Shown: positions 53,816 to 61,848 of the stretch, in pieces
How positions within the stretch are numbered: position 1 is the stretch's first letter
Layout of the letters: each line of letters begins with the position of its first letter
Origin: Mycobacterium neglectum
GTDB lineage: Bacteria > Actinomycetota > Actinomycetes > Mycobacteriales > Mycobacteriaceae
Length of the DNA: 64,000 nt
Reading direction: 5' to 3'
NCBI RefSeq assembly: GCF_002591975.1
Contig: NZ_NVQE01000005.1
Span: 124,001-188,000 of the forward strand
Position numbers and translations under genes: made by a program
Notes under the pieces: generated by a model
Database searches by the model: none
The model's input: only the letters and a program-made list of their open reading frames with translations
What the model was told of the DNA's origin: nothing

Positions 53816-54727
53816 ATGAGCGCCAACTGGACCGCGGCAGATATACCGGACCAATCCGGCCGGGTAGCGATCGTCACCGGCTCCAACAGCGGACTTGGAT
53901 TCGACACCGCCGCCGTCCTCGCCGGCAAGGGTGCACATGTCGTCGTGGCGGTGCGCAACCTCGACAAGGGCAACGAGGCCGTCGCCCGCATCAAGAAGGC
54001 GAGTCCCGACGCCCAGCTGAGCCTGCAGCAGCTCGACCTGACCTCGCTGGAGAACATCCGCAAGGCGGCGGACAACCTCCGGACCAATCACCCGCGCATC
54101 GACCTGCTGATCAACAACGCCGGCGTCATGTACGTGCCGACCCGAGAGGCCACCAAGGACGGCTTTGAAATGCAGTTCGGTACCAACCACCTCGGCCACT
54201 TCGCGTTGACCGGCCTGCTACTCGACAACCTGCTCGGTGTCGACGGATCCCGAGTGGTGACCATCAGCAGCGTCGGCCACCGGATCATCGCCGCGATCCA
54301 CTTCGACGACCTCAACTGGGAACGCAGTTACAACCGCGTCAAGGCCTACGGCCAGTCGAAGCTCGCCAACCTGATGTTCACCTACGAACTACAGCGGCGT
54401 CTGAAAGCCAAGGGCGCTCCGACCGTCGCGCTCGCCGCGCACCCCGGCTTCTCCGATACCGAACTCATGCGTCACCTGCCCGGCTTCATCCCGGACGGTC
54501 TGTGGAAGATCGTGGCCCAGCCCGCCGAAAAGGGCGCACTGCCGACCCTCCGCGCGGCGACCGACCCGGCTGCACAAGGTGGTCAGTACTACGGACCCGA
54601 CGGAATCGGCGAGGTCAAGGGCAATCCGAAAGTCGTTGCCTCGAGCGCACAGTCACACGACGAGGCGATCCAGCGCCGGTTGTGGACGGTGTCCGAGGAA
54701 CTGACCGGCGTGAACTACCCACTCTGA
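53816..54727 (+). CDS. SDR oxidoreductase (Rv0439c-like)
   Basis: 303 aa, first gene of the moeA2-psd-pssA operon, as Rv0439c is in M. tuberculosis. Motifs: TGSNSGLG near residue 22, 'LLINNAGVMYV', 'TNHLGHFALTGLLLDNLL' and 'YGQSKLANLMFTYELQRRL'. It is the genuine counterpart of Rv0439c; the tandem SDR pair at 43625 and 44591 are paralogues. The TGATG overlap couples it to moeA2. Confidence 0.92.
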   Translation: MSANWTAADIPDQSGRVAIVTGSNSGLGFDTAAVLAGKGAHVVVAVRNLDKGNEAVARIKKASPDAQLSLQQLDLTSLENIRKAADNLRTNHPRIDLLINNAGVMYVPTREATKDGFEMQFGTNHLGHFALTGLLLDNLLGVDGSRVVTISSVGHRIIAAIHFDDLNWERSYNRVKAYGQSKLANLMFTYELQRRLKAKGAPTVALAAHPGFSDTELMRHLPGFIPDGLWKIVAQPAEKGALPTLRAATDPAAQGGQYYGPDGIGEVKGNPKVVASSAQSHDEAIQRRLWTVSEELTGVNYPL

Positions 54728-55935
54728 TGCGGTCAGTCGAAGAGCATCAGCGCGTCGTTGCCGACCTCATCCGTCGCCGAGCACCGATCACCGTGCCGCT
54801 CGATGACACGCTTGGGCTGGTGCTTGCTCAAGACGTAGTGGCCCCGCTGTCGCTGCCGGGCTTCGACAATTCCGCCATGGACGGATATGCCGTTGTCGCC
54901 GAAGATATTTCAGATGCGACGGCCGAGCAGCCCGTTCACCTGCCCGTCGCCGAGGACATCCCGGCCGGGCGGACCGACCCGCTGACACTGAAACCCGGTA
55001 CCGCACACCGGATCATGACCGGCGCGCCGTTGCCGACGGGTGCAACCGCCGTGATCCCCGTCGAGGCCACGAATGCCGCCACCGACACCGTCGAGATACG
55101 CGCGAGCGCCAAACCGGGCCAGCACGTCCGCCGCGCGGGCGAGGACGTCACCGCGGGCACCACGGTGTTGCGCGCGGGACAGCTCATCACCCCCGCGGCG
55201 CTCGGTCTGGCCGCCGCCCTCGGATTGAGCGAGCTGACCGTGATTCCCCGGCAGCGAGTGTTGGTGATGTCCACCGGCTCGGAACTCGTAGCACCGGGCA
55301 CACCCCTCGAACCCGGCCAGATTTACGAATCCAACGCAGTCATGCTCGCCGCGGCCCTCCGCGACGCCGGCGCCGAGGTGGTGGCCGCGCCGACCACCGG
55401 GGATGACGTCGCTGTGTTCCGTGATGCCCTCGCCCGCCACACCGGCGATGCCGACCTGATCATCACCACCGGTGGCGTGAGCGCAGGCGCGTACGAGGTG
55501 GTCAAGGACGCACTCGGAGCCGGACAGGTGGAGTTCGTCAAGGTCGCCATGCAGCCCGGAATGCCGCAGGGCTCGGGGGCCGTGGACGGCACGCCGATCA
55601 TCACGCTGCCCGGCAATCCGGTCAGCGCGCTGGTGTCGTTCGAGGTGTTTCTGCGCTCGCCCCTGCGAAGCGCGATGGGGCTGCCTCATCCCGATCGCCC
55701 GCGGCGCACGGCCGTCCTGCTCGAGGATCTGACCTCACCGCGCGGGAAGCGCCAGTTCCGCCGCGGAGTGCTCGACACCGACCCGCAAACAGGTCAGGCC
55801 ACGGTCACCAGCTACGGGCCGCCCGCATCCCATCACCTGCGGTGGTTGGCGTCGGCGAACTGCCTATTGGAGATCGATGAGGAAACCGCCGAACTCGCCG
55901 GTGGATCCCATGTTCACGTCTGGGACTTGACATAG
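54727..55935 (+). CDS. moeA2: Molybdopterin molybdenumtransferase MoeA
   Basis: 402 aa from the ATG at 54727 (M. tuberculosis MoeA2, about 405). MoeA inserts molybdate into adenylated molybdopterin to finish molybdenum cofactor. Seen: 'FDNSAMDGYAV' near residue 48, 'GAPLPTGATAVIPVE' near 100, 'TGSELVAPG', 'ITTGGVSAGAYE' (MoCF domain) and the C-terminal 'GNPVSALVSFEVF'. No other Mo-cofactor gene is nearby. Confidence 0.95.
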   Translation: MRSVEEHQRVVADLIRRRAPITVPLDDTLGLVLAQDVVAPLSLPGFDNSAMDGYAVVAEDISDATAEQPVHLPVAEDIPAGRTDPLTLKPGTAHRIMTGAPLPTGATAVIPVEATNAATDTVEIRASAKPGQHVRRAGEDVTAGTTVLRAGQLITPAALGLAAALGLSELTVIPRQRVLVMSTGSELVAPGTPLEPGQIYESNAVMLAAALRDAGAEVVAAPTTGDDVAVFRDALARHTGDADLIITTGGVSAGAYEVVKDALGAGQVEFVKVAMQPGMPQGSGAVDGTPIITLPGNPVSALVSFEVFLRSPLRSAMGLPHPDRPRRTAVLLEDLTSPRGKRQFRRGVLDTDPQTGQATVTSYGPPASHHLRWLASANCLLEIDEETAELAGGSHVHVWDLT

Positions 55936-55975
55936 CCCAATTAGCGGCACGCCTCGCCCGTAGAATCGGCCCACG

Positions 55976-56764
55976 ATGGCCAGACGCCCCGACATTAAAT
56001 CCGGCCCGGCACGCTTTGCCGCGCTGGTGCGTTCCTCCGTACCTCCAATGCACCCAGCCGGCTTGCCGTTCGTTGGCGCGAGCCTCGCCGTGGCGGCGCT
56101 CGGCTACCGCAGCCGCTGGCTGCGGCGCGCGGGACTCGTTTCCGCAGCGGCCAACGCCGCGTTCTTTCGGCACCCGCCACGGGTGCCACCGGAGCGACCC
56201 GGCCTTGTCGTGGCGCCCGCAGACGGACTGATCTGCCTCATCGAAGAAGCGGTGCCACCTGCCGAACTCGGCCTGCCCGCAACACCATTGCCGCGGGTCA
56301 GCATCTTCTTGTCGATATTGGACACCCACGTACAACGCGTCCCGATCAGCGGTGAAGTGGTCGCGGTGGCCCACCAGCCCGGAAAATTTCACTCGGCTGA
56401 ACTCGAGGCCGCCAGCGAGGACAACGAACGCAACAGCCTCGTCATCAACACCCCAGAAGGTGTGCAGGTGATCGCGGTGCAGATCGCCGGACTGGTGGCC
56501 CGCCGCATCGTGTGTGACGCGGAGGTGGGCGACAAGCTGACGATCGGCGACACATATGGCCTGATCCGGTACGGTTCACGGCTCGACACCTACTTGCCTG
56601 CCGGCTCGAACCTCCTGGTTACCGTCGGTCAGCGCGCACTCGGCGGCGAGACGGTATTGGCCGAGCTGGGGCCGAATGTCGCCGGCCGGGCGGCTCCGGC
56701 GTCTGATGTCGCCGCCGGGGCGGCTCCGGCGTCTGATGTCGCCGCCGGGGCGGCTCCGGCATGA
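55976..56764 (+). CDS. psd: Phosphatidylserine decarboxylase proenzyme
   Basis: 262 aa PSD-A-type enzyme that makes phosphatidylethanolamine. Self-cleavage would occur at Gly200-Ser201 in 'YGSRLDT', giving the pyruvoyl alpha chain. '[11 protein letters not shown]' near 113-123 and '[15 protein letters not shown]' near 139-153 are the conserved active-site blocks. The C-terminus carries a 26-residue Ala-rich tail encoded by a 30-base tandem repeat, absent from the usual length of about 231. ATGA overlap with pssA. Confidence 0.95.
   Translation: MARRPDIKSGPARFAALVRSSVPPMHPAGLPFVGASLAVAALGYRSRWLRRAGLVSAAANAAFFRHPPRVPPERPGLVVAPADGLICLIEEAVPPAELGLPATPLPRVSIFLSILDTHVQRVPISGEVVAVAHQPGKFHSAELEAASEDNERNSLVINTPEGVQVIAVQIAGLVARRIVCDAEVGDKLTIGDTYGLIRYGSRLDTYLPAGSNLLVTVGQRALGGETVLAELGPNVAGRAAPASDVAAGAAPASDVAAGAAPA
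56678..56761 (+). repeat. 30-bp tandem repeat encoding the Psd C-terminal tail
   Basis: Two full copies and one 24-base copy of a 30-base unit, starting GTCGCCG, at 56678, 56708 and 56738; copies 2 and 3 are identical over the shared length. They encode the peptide [10 protein letters not shown] repeated, extending the enzyme just before its stop. Copy-number change is expected to be neutral to the frame. Confidence 0.9.
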
Positions 56765-57612
56765 TCAGACCCCGCGTCAAGGCGCCGGTCGTCAGCCTGC
56801 GCATCCTGCCAAGCGCCATGACTGTGGCCGCCATCTGCTTCGGGTTGAGTGCGGTCAAGTTCGCGCTCGACGATCGCCCGACCGAGGCGATGGCATTCCT
56901 TGCCATCGCCGCGATTCTCGACGCGCTCGACGGCCGGATGGCCAGGATCCTCAAGGCGACGTCGCGCATGGGTGAGGAGATCGACTCGCTCGCCGACGCC
57001 GTGAACTTCGGTGTTGCACCGGCGTTCATCGTCTACGGGACCCTGCTGTCGACGTCCCGCATCGGGTGGATCGTGGTGCTGCTGTACGCGGTGTGCATAG
57101 TGTTGCGGCTGGCGCGGTTCAACGCGATGCTCGACGTGGCCAAGCCCGACTACGAGAACAAGTACTTCGTCGGGATGCCCGCTCCCGCGGGTGCGATCGG
57201 CGCGATCGGTCCGCTGGCGGCCAAGATGCAGTTCGGTGAAGGTTGGTGGACATCCGAACCCGCGGTGGTGATTTGGATAATCGGCGTCTCGCTGCTGGCT
57301 GTCAGCTCGCTCCCGATGCGCAAGATCCATACCTTCTCGGTGTCGTCGAACATGGTCCCGCTGCTGCTCGCGCTCCTGGCCATCGGCGTCGCCGCATCGA
57401 TCCTGTTCCCTTATCTGGTGATCCTGGCGATCATCCTCGGTTACGTCATCCATATCCCGTTCGCGATCCGGACCCGGCGCTTCCTGGCCGCCCATCCCGA
57501 AGTCTGGGGCGACAAACCTCGCCAACAGCGCCAGGCGCGACGGGCCATACGGCGCGCGCAGCCGCACCGGAGGTCCGTGACGCGACTCGGATTGCGCAGG
57601 CCGGGCTCCTGA
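56761..57612 (+). CDS. pssA: CDP-diacylglycerol-serine O-phosphatidyltransferase
   Basis: 283 aa, six to eight spans. The CDP-alcohol phosphotransferase motif D-x2-D-G-x2-A-R-x8-G-x3-D-x3-D is present ('[12 protein letters not shown]' to 'EEIDSLADA', residues about 59-84). It makes phosphatidylserine, the substrate of the adjacent Psd, so both steps to phosphatidylethanolamine are coupled. The C-terminal 40 residues are basic. Followed after 1 base by the AAA ATPase. Confidence 0.95.
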   Translation: MIRPRVKAPVVSLRILPSAMTVAAICFGLSAVKFALDDRPTEAMAFLAIAAILDALDGRMARILKATSRMGEEIDSLADAVNFGVAPAFIVYGTLLSTSRIGWIVVLLYAVCIVLRLARFNAMLDVAKPDYENKYFVGMPAPAGAIGAIGPLAAKMQFGEGWWTSEPAVVIWIIGVSLLAVSSLPMRKIHTFSVSSNMVPLLLALLAIGVAASILFPYLVILAIILGYVIHIPFAIRTRRFLAAHPEVWGDKPRQQRQARRAIRRAQPHRRSVTRLGLRRPGS

Positions 57613-57613
57613 C

Positions 57614-59830
57614 GTGACCGGTTTCGACTCGGGGACGTCCGCAACCGACCGCCCCGCCCTCAAACAGCAACTCACGCTGACCGCCCGCCTGAACACGTCG
57701 GCATCGGACACTCGGCGTGGGGTGGTCAGGCTCCATCCCGAAGTAATTGCGGCGCTGGGCATTCGGGAATGGGATGCGGTGGCGCTGACTGGCTCTCGGA
57801 CCACGGCCGCGGTGGCGGGGGTGGCGCCGCCGGGAACTCCGGCAGGCACCGCGTTGCTCGACGACGTCACACTGTCCAACGCCGGTGTCCGCGAGGACAC
57901 CGCGGTACTGGTTGCACCGGCGACCGTGTACGGCGCACGTTCTGTGACGCTGTCCGGCTCGAACCTCGCCACCCAGTCGATCTCGCCGGCGACGCTGCGT
58001 CAGGCCCTGCTTGGCAAGGTGATGACGGTCGGCGACACCGTGTCGCTACTCCCGCGCGAGCTCGGCCCGGACATCCCCACCTCGGCGGCCACCTCCGCAC
58101 TCGCGTCGTCGGTCGGCATCACGTGGACCTCAGAACTCCTCACCGTGACAGGCGTGGACCCCCCGGGACCCGTTAGCGTACAACCTAATTCACTTGTGAC
58201 CTGGGGTGACGGAGTCACTCCGACGCGGACCACCACGTCCGGCCAGCCGACCATCACCTCCCCCGCGGAGTCGACGTCGCGCACCATCGGATTCGACGAC
58301 CTCAAGGGCGCGCATGCCCAGGCCTCCCGTTTGACCGAATGGCTCAAGCTCGCACTCGACCAGCCGCAGCTTCTCGAGACACTGGGCGCCACAGCCAATC
58401 TCGGCGTTCTGGTGTCCGGGCCCGCCGGCGTCGGCAAGGCCACCATGGTGCGCACTGTCTGCGCCGATCGACGGCTCGTCGAGCTCGACGGCCCCGAGGT
58501 GGGTGCACTACGCGCCGAGGACCGGCTCACCAGCGTCGCGTCCGCGGTGTCCACCGTCCGTGACGGCGGCGGCGTGCTGCTCATCACGGATATCGACGCG
58601 CTGCTCCCCTCGCCCGCGGAACCCGTTGCGACACTGATCCTCACCGAGTTGCGCACCGCCGTCGCCACCCGCGGTGTGGCGTTCGTCGCCACCTCGGCGG
58701 TCCCCGACAACCTCGACCCGCGGTTGCGGGCACCTGACCTCTGCGACCGCGAGCTGGGCCTCAGCCTGCCCGACGGGGCCATCCGCAAGCAGCTGCTGGA
58801 GGTATTGCTGCGCGACGTCCCAGCCGGGGCTCTGGAGCTCGGTGAAATCGCCGAACGCACACCGGGTTTCGTCGTCGCCGACCTTGCCGCCCTGGTGCGT
58901 GAGGCCGCACTCCGCGCAGCGGCAAGGGCCAGCACGGACGGTGAGCCACCCGCACTGGCGCAAGATGACCTGACCGGCGCGCTCAGCGTCATCCGGCCCC
59001 TTTCGCGGTCGGCCACCGAAGAGGTCTCGGTCGGTTCGGTGACACTCGAGGATGTCGGCGACATGATCGAGACCAAGCAGGCCCTCACCGAGGCCGTGCT
59101 GTGGCCGCTGCAGCATCCGGAGACCTTCGAGCGCCTCGGCGTCGAGCCGCCGCGCGGCGTCCTGCTCTACGGTCCGCCCGGCTGCGGCAAGACGTTCGTG
59201 GTGCGGGCACTGGCCAGCTCGGGCCGCCTCAGTGTGCATGCCGTCAAGGGCGCCGAGCTGATGGACAAATGGGTCGGCGCATCGGAGAAGGCGGTCCGCG
59301 ATCTGTTCCGCCGCGCCCGCGACTCGGCGCCGTCGCTGGTCTTCCTCGACGAACTCGACGCGTTGGCGCCGCGACGCGGACAGAGCTTCGACTCCGGCGT
59401 CACCGACCGGGTGGTGGCGTCCCTACTCACCGAACTCGACGGCATCGAGCCGCTACGCAACGTGGTGGTGCTCGGGGCGACGAACCGGCCCGACCTGATC
59501 GACCCGGCCCTGCTACGGCCCGGCAGGCTCGAGAAGCTGGTGTTCGTCGAGCCGCCTGACGCCGAGGCGCGCCGCGAGATCCTGCGGACCGCAGGCAAAT
59601 CCGTCCCACTCGCCGACGACGTCGACCTCGACGCGCTGGCCGATCAGCTCGACGGCTACAGCGCCGCCGCCTGTGTGGCACTGCTGCGCGAGTCCGCGCT
59701 GACGGCCATGCGGCGCTCCATCGACGCCGCCGCCGTCACCGCTGCCGACGTCGCCAAGGCCCGCGAGACCGTGCGGCCGTCGCTCGATCCCGTTCAGGTC
59801 GAGGCGCTGCGGGCATTCTCCGCTCGCTGA
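57614..59830 (+). CDS. Two-domain AAA ATPase (Cdc48-like, Rv0435c-like)
   Basis: 738 aa, GTG start. N-terminal region (1-200) resembles a CDC48 N double-psi barrel, followed by AAA D1 (about 225-460) and D2 (about 470-735). D2 is intact: Walker A GPPGCGKT (520-527), Walker B Asp579-Glu580. D1 is degenerate: Walker A GPAGVGKA (269-276) lacks the Ser/Thr, and Walker B is Asp326-Ile327 instead of Asp-Glu. Function probably unfolding or remodelling of protein complexes; it may be linked to membrane lipid synthesis by its operon. Confidence 0.92.
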   Translation: MTGFDSGTSATDRPALKQQLTLTARLNTSASDTRRGVVRLHPEVIAALGIREWDAVALTGSRTTAAVAGVAPPGTPAGTALLDDVTLSNAGVREDTAVLVAPATVYGARSVTLSGSNLATQSISPATLRQALLGKVMTVGDTVSLLPRELGPDIPTSAATSALASSVGITWTSELLTVTGVDPPGPVSVQPNSLVTWGDGVTPTRTTTSGQPTITSPAESTSRTIGFDDLKGAHAQASRLTEWLKLALDQPQLLETLGATANLGVLVSGPAGVGKATMVRTVCADRRLVELDGPEVGALRAEDRLTSVASAVSTVRDGGGVLLITDIDALLPSPAEPVATLILTELRTAVATRGVAFVATSAVPDNLDPRLRAPDLCDRELGLSLPDGAIRKQLLEVLLRDVPAGALELGEIAERTPGFVVADLAALVREAALRAAARASTDGEPPALAQDDLTGALSVIRPLSRSATEEVSVGSVTLEDVGDMIETKQALTEAVLWPLQHPETFERLGVEPPRGVLLYGPPGCGKTFVVRALASSGRLSVHAVKGAELMDKWVGASEKAVRDLFRRARDSAPSLVFLDELDALAPRRGQSFDSGVTDRVVASLLTELDGIEPLRNVVVLGATNRPDLIDPALLRPGRLEKLVFVEPPDAEARREILRTAGKSVPLADDVDLDALADQLDGYSAAACVALLRESALTAMRRSIDAAAVTAADVAKARETVRPSLDPVQVEALRAFSAR

Positions 59831-59841
59831 ATCGCAGATCG

Positions 59842-59903
59842 GATCTTGACAGTGACTAGTTGAAGGCGCATAGTCGAATCCAGAACTAGACACTGTCAAG
59901 ATC
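59842..59903. promoter_or_regulatory. 20-bp inverted repeat flanking a SigA-type promoter
   Basis: GATCTTGACAGTGACTAGTT (59842-59861) and AACTAGACACTGTCAAGATC (59884-59903) are complementary at 19 of 20 positions with a 22-base spacer. TTGACA (59846-59851) in the left arm and CATAGT (59869-59874) in the spacer, 17 bases apart, form a promoter for the DUF1707 gene. The right arm would lie around and after the start site. The arms probably bind one regulator on both sides of the promoter, or the transcript may form a hairpin. Confidence 0.75.
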
Positions 59904-59921
59904 GATCTTTCGGGAGGCGTG

Positions 59922-60377
59922 ATGAGAGCCGGCGATCGCGAGCGGGAACAGACCGCCAACCAGCTGGGCCAGGCACTTGCGCAGGGCTATTTCGCGCTCG
60001 ATGAGTACGAGAGCCGGCTGCAAGCCACGTTCGCCGCGCACACCACCGACGAGCTGCGCGAACTCGTCGCAGATCTGCCCCTGGACCGGATTCGGCGCAA
60101 CGATCCGGCGCGCAGGCAGGCTCGCCAAAGGGCGGCCAGACGCGGAGTGCAGATCCACCTGGCGGCCTACCTGGCGATGGTCGTCATCGTGCTGACGGTG
60201 TGGCTGGTCGTCGGTCTCACCGCGGGCGCCTGGTACTTCTGGCCGGTCTGGCCGATCCTCGGTGCAGGCATCGGAGTACTCGGCCACGCGCTGCCGATCC
60301 GTCAGTGCAACCAGTTGTCCATCGCCGCAACCAGTTCGGCGGCACTGGGCATCCGGTCGTCAGCCCAGGCTACATAG
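59922..60377 (+). CDS. DUF1707 membrane protein (SHOCT-like)
   Basis: 151 aa from the ATG at 59922, after GGGAGG; a GTG at 59919 is only 1 base from the ribosome site and less likely. The N-terminal DUF1707 module (about 1-50: 'GDREREQTANQLGQALAQGYF', ending 'LRELVADLP') is followed by a basic linker and a two-span domain ('IHLAAYLAMVVIVLTVWLVV', then 'WYFWPVWPILGAGIGVLGHA'). The last 26 residues overlap the convergent monooxygenase gene. DUF1707 proteins may respond to envelope stress; no function is proven. Confidence 0.82.
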   Translation: MRAGDREREQTANQLGQALAQGYFALDEYESRLQATFAAHTTDELRELVADLPLDRIRRNDPARRQARQRAARRGVQIHLAAYLAMVVIVLTVWLVVGLTAGAWYFWPVWPILGAGIGVLGHALPIRQCNQLSIAATSSAALGIRSSAQAT

Positions 60378-61720
60378 CTGTCCGGCCGGACCAGCACGGC
60401 ATCGGGAAGCTCCGGATGCCTGCCGACGACATGCACGATGTCGGACCGGCCGATCTCCACCGGCGCGGCCGTGACCAACACGAACTTGCCCTCGCGCAGA
60501 AGTTCGTACACGCGCGTGCCGTTGCAGTCGATGTCCGGCATCCGACGGCCTACCAACGGATTATCGCCACGCCGGTGGGCGTAGGCGATACCGATACCGC
60601 TGAGGAACTCCCGCATCAGCCGCCTGGTTCTCGGCACGCGGGTCAACGTGCCGATCACGATGTTGCGCACGATCCGCTGCACCCTCGAACGCCCGAGCAC
60701 CACCTGGTTGAACGCGTCTGTCGTCCGCAGCACCGCGGCGCCGACCGGATGCCGCTCGGCCTCGTAGCTGTCCAACAACGCAGGCGGTGCGGATCCGTTG
60801 ACAGCGGCGGCCAGTTTCCAACCCAGGTTCATCGCGTCCCCGATGCCGGTGTTCATGCCCTGCCCGCCGAGCGGGGAATGCACGTGGGCGGCGTCGCCTG
60901 CGATGAACGCCCGACCCGACCGGTAGTGGCGCGCCTGCCTTCGTTCGGACAGGAACCGCGAACTCCACCTCATATCGGTCATGCCGAAATCCTCGCCGGC
61001 GATACGGACGAACGAATCGCGGATCTCGTCCAGCGTCACGGGTTCGGTCATCGGCGCCTGCTCGCGTAACCGGTCCCACGCGATGGCGCGGAACCAGCCA
61101 TCGCCGAACGGGATCATCAATACGACGCCCCGCTCGTTGGTAACGCCGGTCAAGGTGTCTCCCGGCGCGCGCAGCAGAGCGACATCGGCAAGCAGGATGT
61201 GTGTCTCGTACTGTTTGCCGACGAAGTCGATGCCGACGAGATCCCGGATCGTGCTGTGCGCGCCGTCGCATCCCACTACATACTTCGCGCGAATGGACTC
61301 GCCGTCGGCGCACTCGACCGTGACGCCGTCGCCGTCCTGACTCAACGCGACCACTTCGGCGCCGCGGACGATCGGCACCCCGAGTTCGCCGGCGCGGCCC
61401 TCGAGCACCTGCTCGGTGCCGCTCTGCGGGACGATCAACAACATCGCGTACCTGCCGGGCAGCTCGCGCAGGTCCATTGCCTTTCCGCCGGGCGGAGCGA
61501 CCTCGTACACCGGCACGCCGCGCGGAATCAGATCCTCGGCCATCCCGCGCGCATCGAGTAGTTCCAGGGTGCGGGCGTGCACCGCGAAAGCCCTGGTGAC
61601 GTTGGGTGTCGAGGCGCGTTCCTCGAGCACCCGCACCTCGACGCCGCCGAGTGCGAGTTCGCAGGCCAACATCAGCCCGGTGGGGCCTGCGCCGACCACC
61701 ACCACATCAGCTGTGTCCAT
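60302..61720 (-). CDS. FAD-dependent monooxygenase (class A, PheA/TfdB family)
   Basis: 472 aa from the ATG at 61720. Motifs: GxGxxG 'GAGPTGLMLACELA' near residue 10, 'DG' motif 'VGCDGAHSTIRDL' near 156, and GD motif 'GDAAHVHSPLGGQGMNTG' near 270. These define flavin hydroxylases for aromatics such as phenols or polyketides. No aromatic ring-cleavage gene is nearby, so the substrate is unknown. It converges with the DUF1707 gene, sharing 76 bases. Confidence 0.9.
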   Translation of the reverse strand: MDTADVVVVGAGPTGLMLACELALGGVEVRVLEERASTPNVTRAFAVHARTLELLDARGMAEDLIPRGVPVYEVAPPGGKAMDLRELPGRYAMLLIVPQSGTEQVLEGRAGELGVPIVRGAEVVALSQDGDGVTVECADGESIRAKYVVGCDGAHSTIRDLVGIDFVGKQYETHILLADVALLRAPGDTLTGVTNERGVVLMIPFGDGWFRAIAWDRLREQAPMTEPVTLDEIRDSFVRIAGEDFGMTDMRWSSRFLSERRQARHYRSGRAFIAGDAAHVHSPLGGQGMNTGIGDAMNLGWKLAAAVNGSAPPALLDSYEAERHPVGAAVLRTTDAFNQVVLGRSRVQRIVRNIVIGTLTRVPRTRRLMREFLSGIGIAYAHRRGDNPLVGRRMPDIDCNGTRVYELLREGKFVLVTAAPVEIGRSDIVHVVGRHPELPDAVLVRPDSYVAWADDRMPSAAELVAAMDNWLH

Positions 61721-61848
61721 GAGGCCGGATGGTAGCTGCATCGGCCCACGTAGACTGGCGATAAGCCCAGAGCCCTAACCGGCTGACACCCCGCTATCTG
61801 CCCTTCGCCGACGGCTCACCGCCGACCTACGACAGAAACGGAGTGCCC

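Noticed and set aside
53763..54087. Upstream extension of the small PH-domain frame on the minus strand
   Set aside because: The open frame continues antisense to the SDR at 53816 and through the Ddn-like gene; only the segment from 53292 shows the PH-domain pattern.
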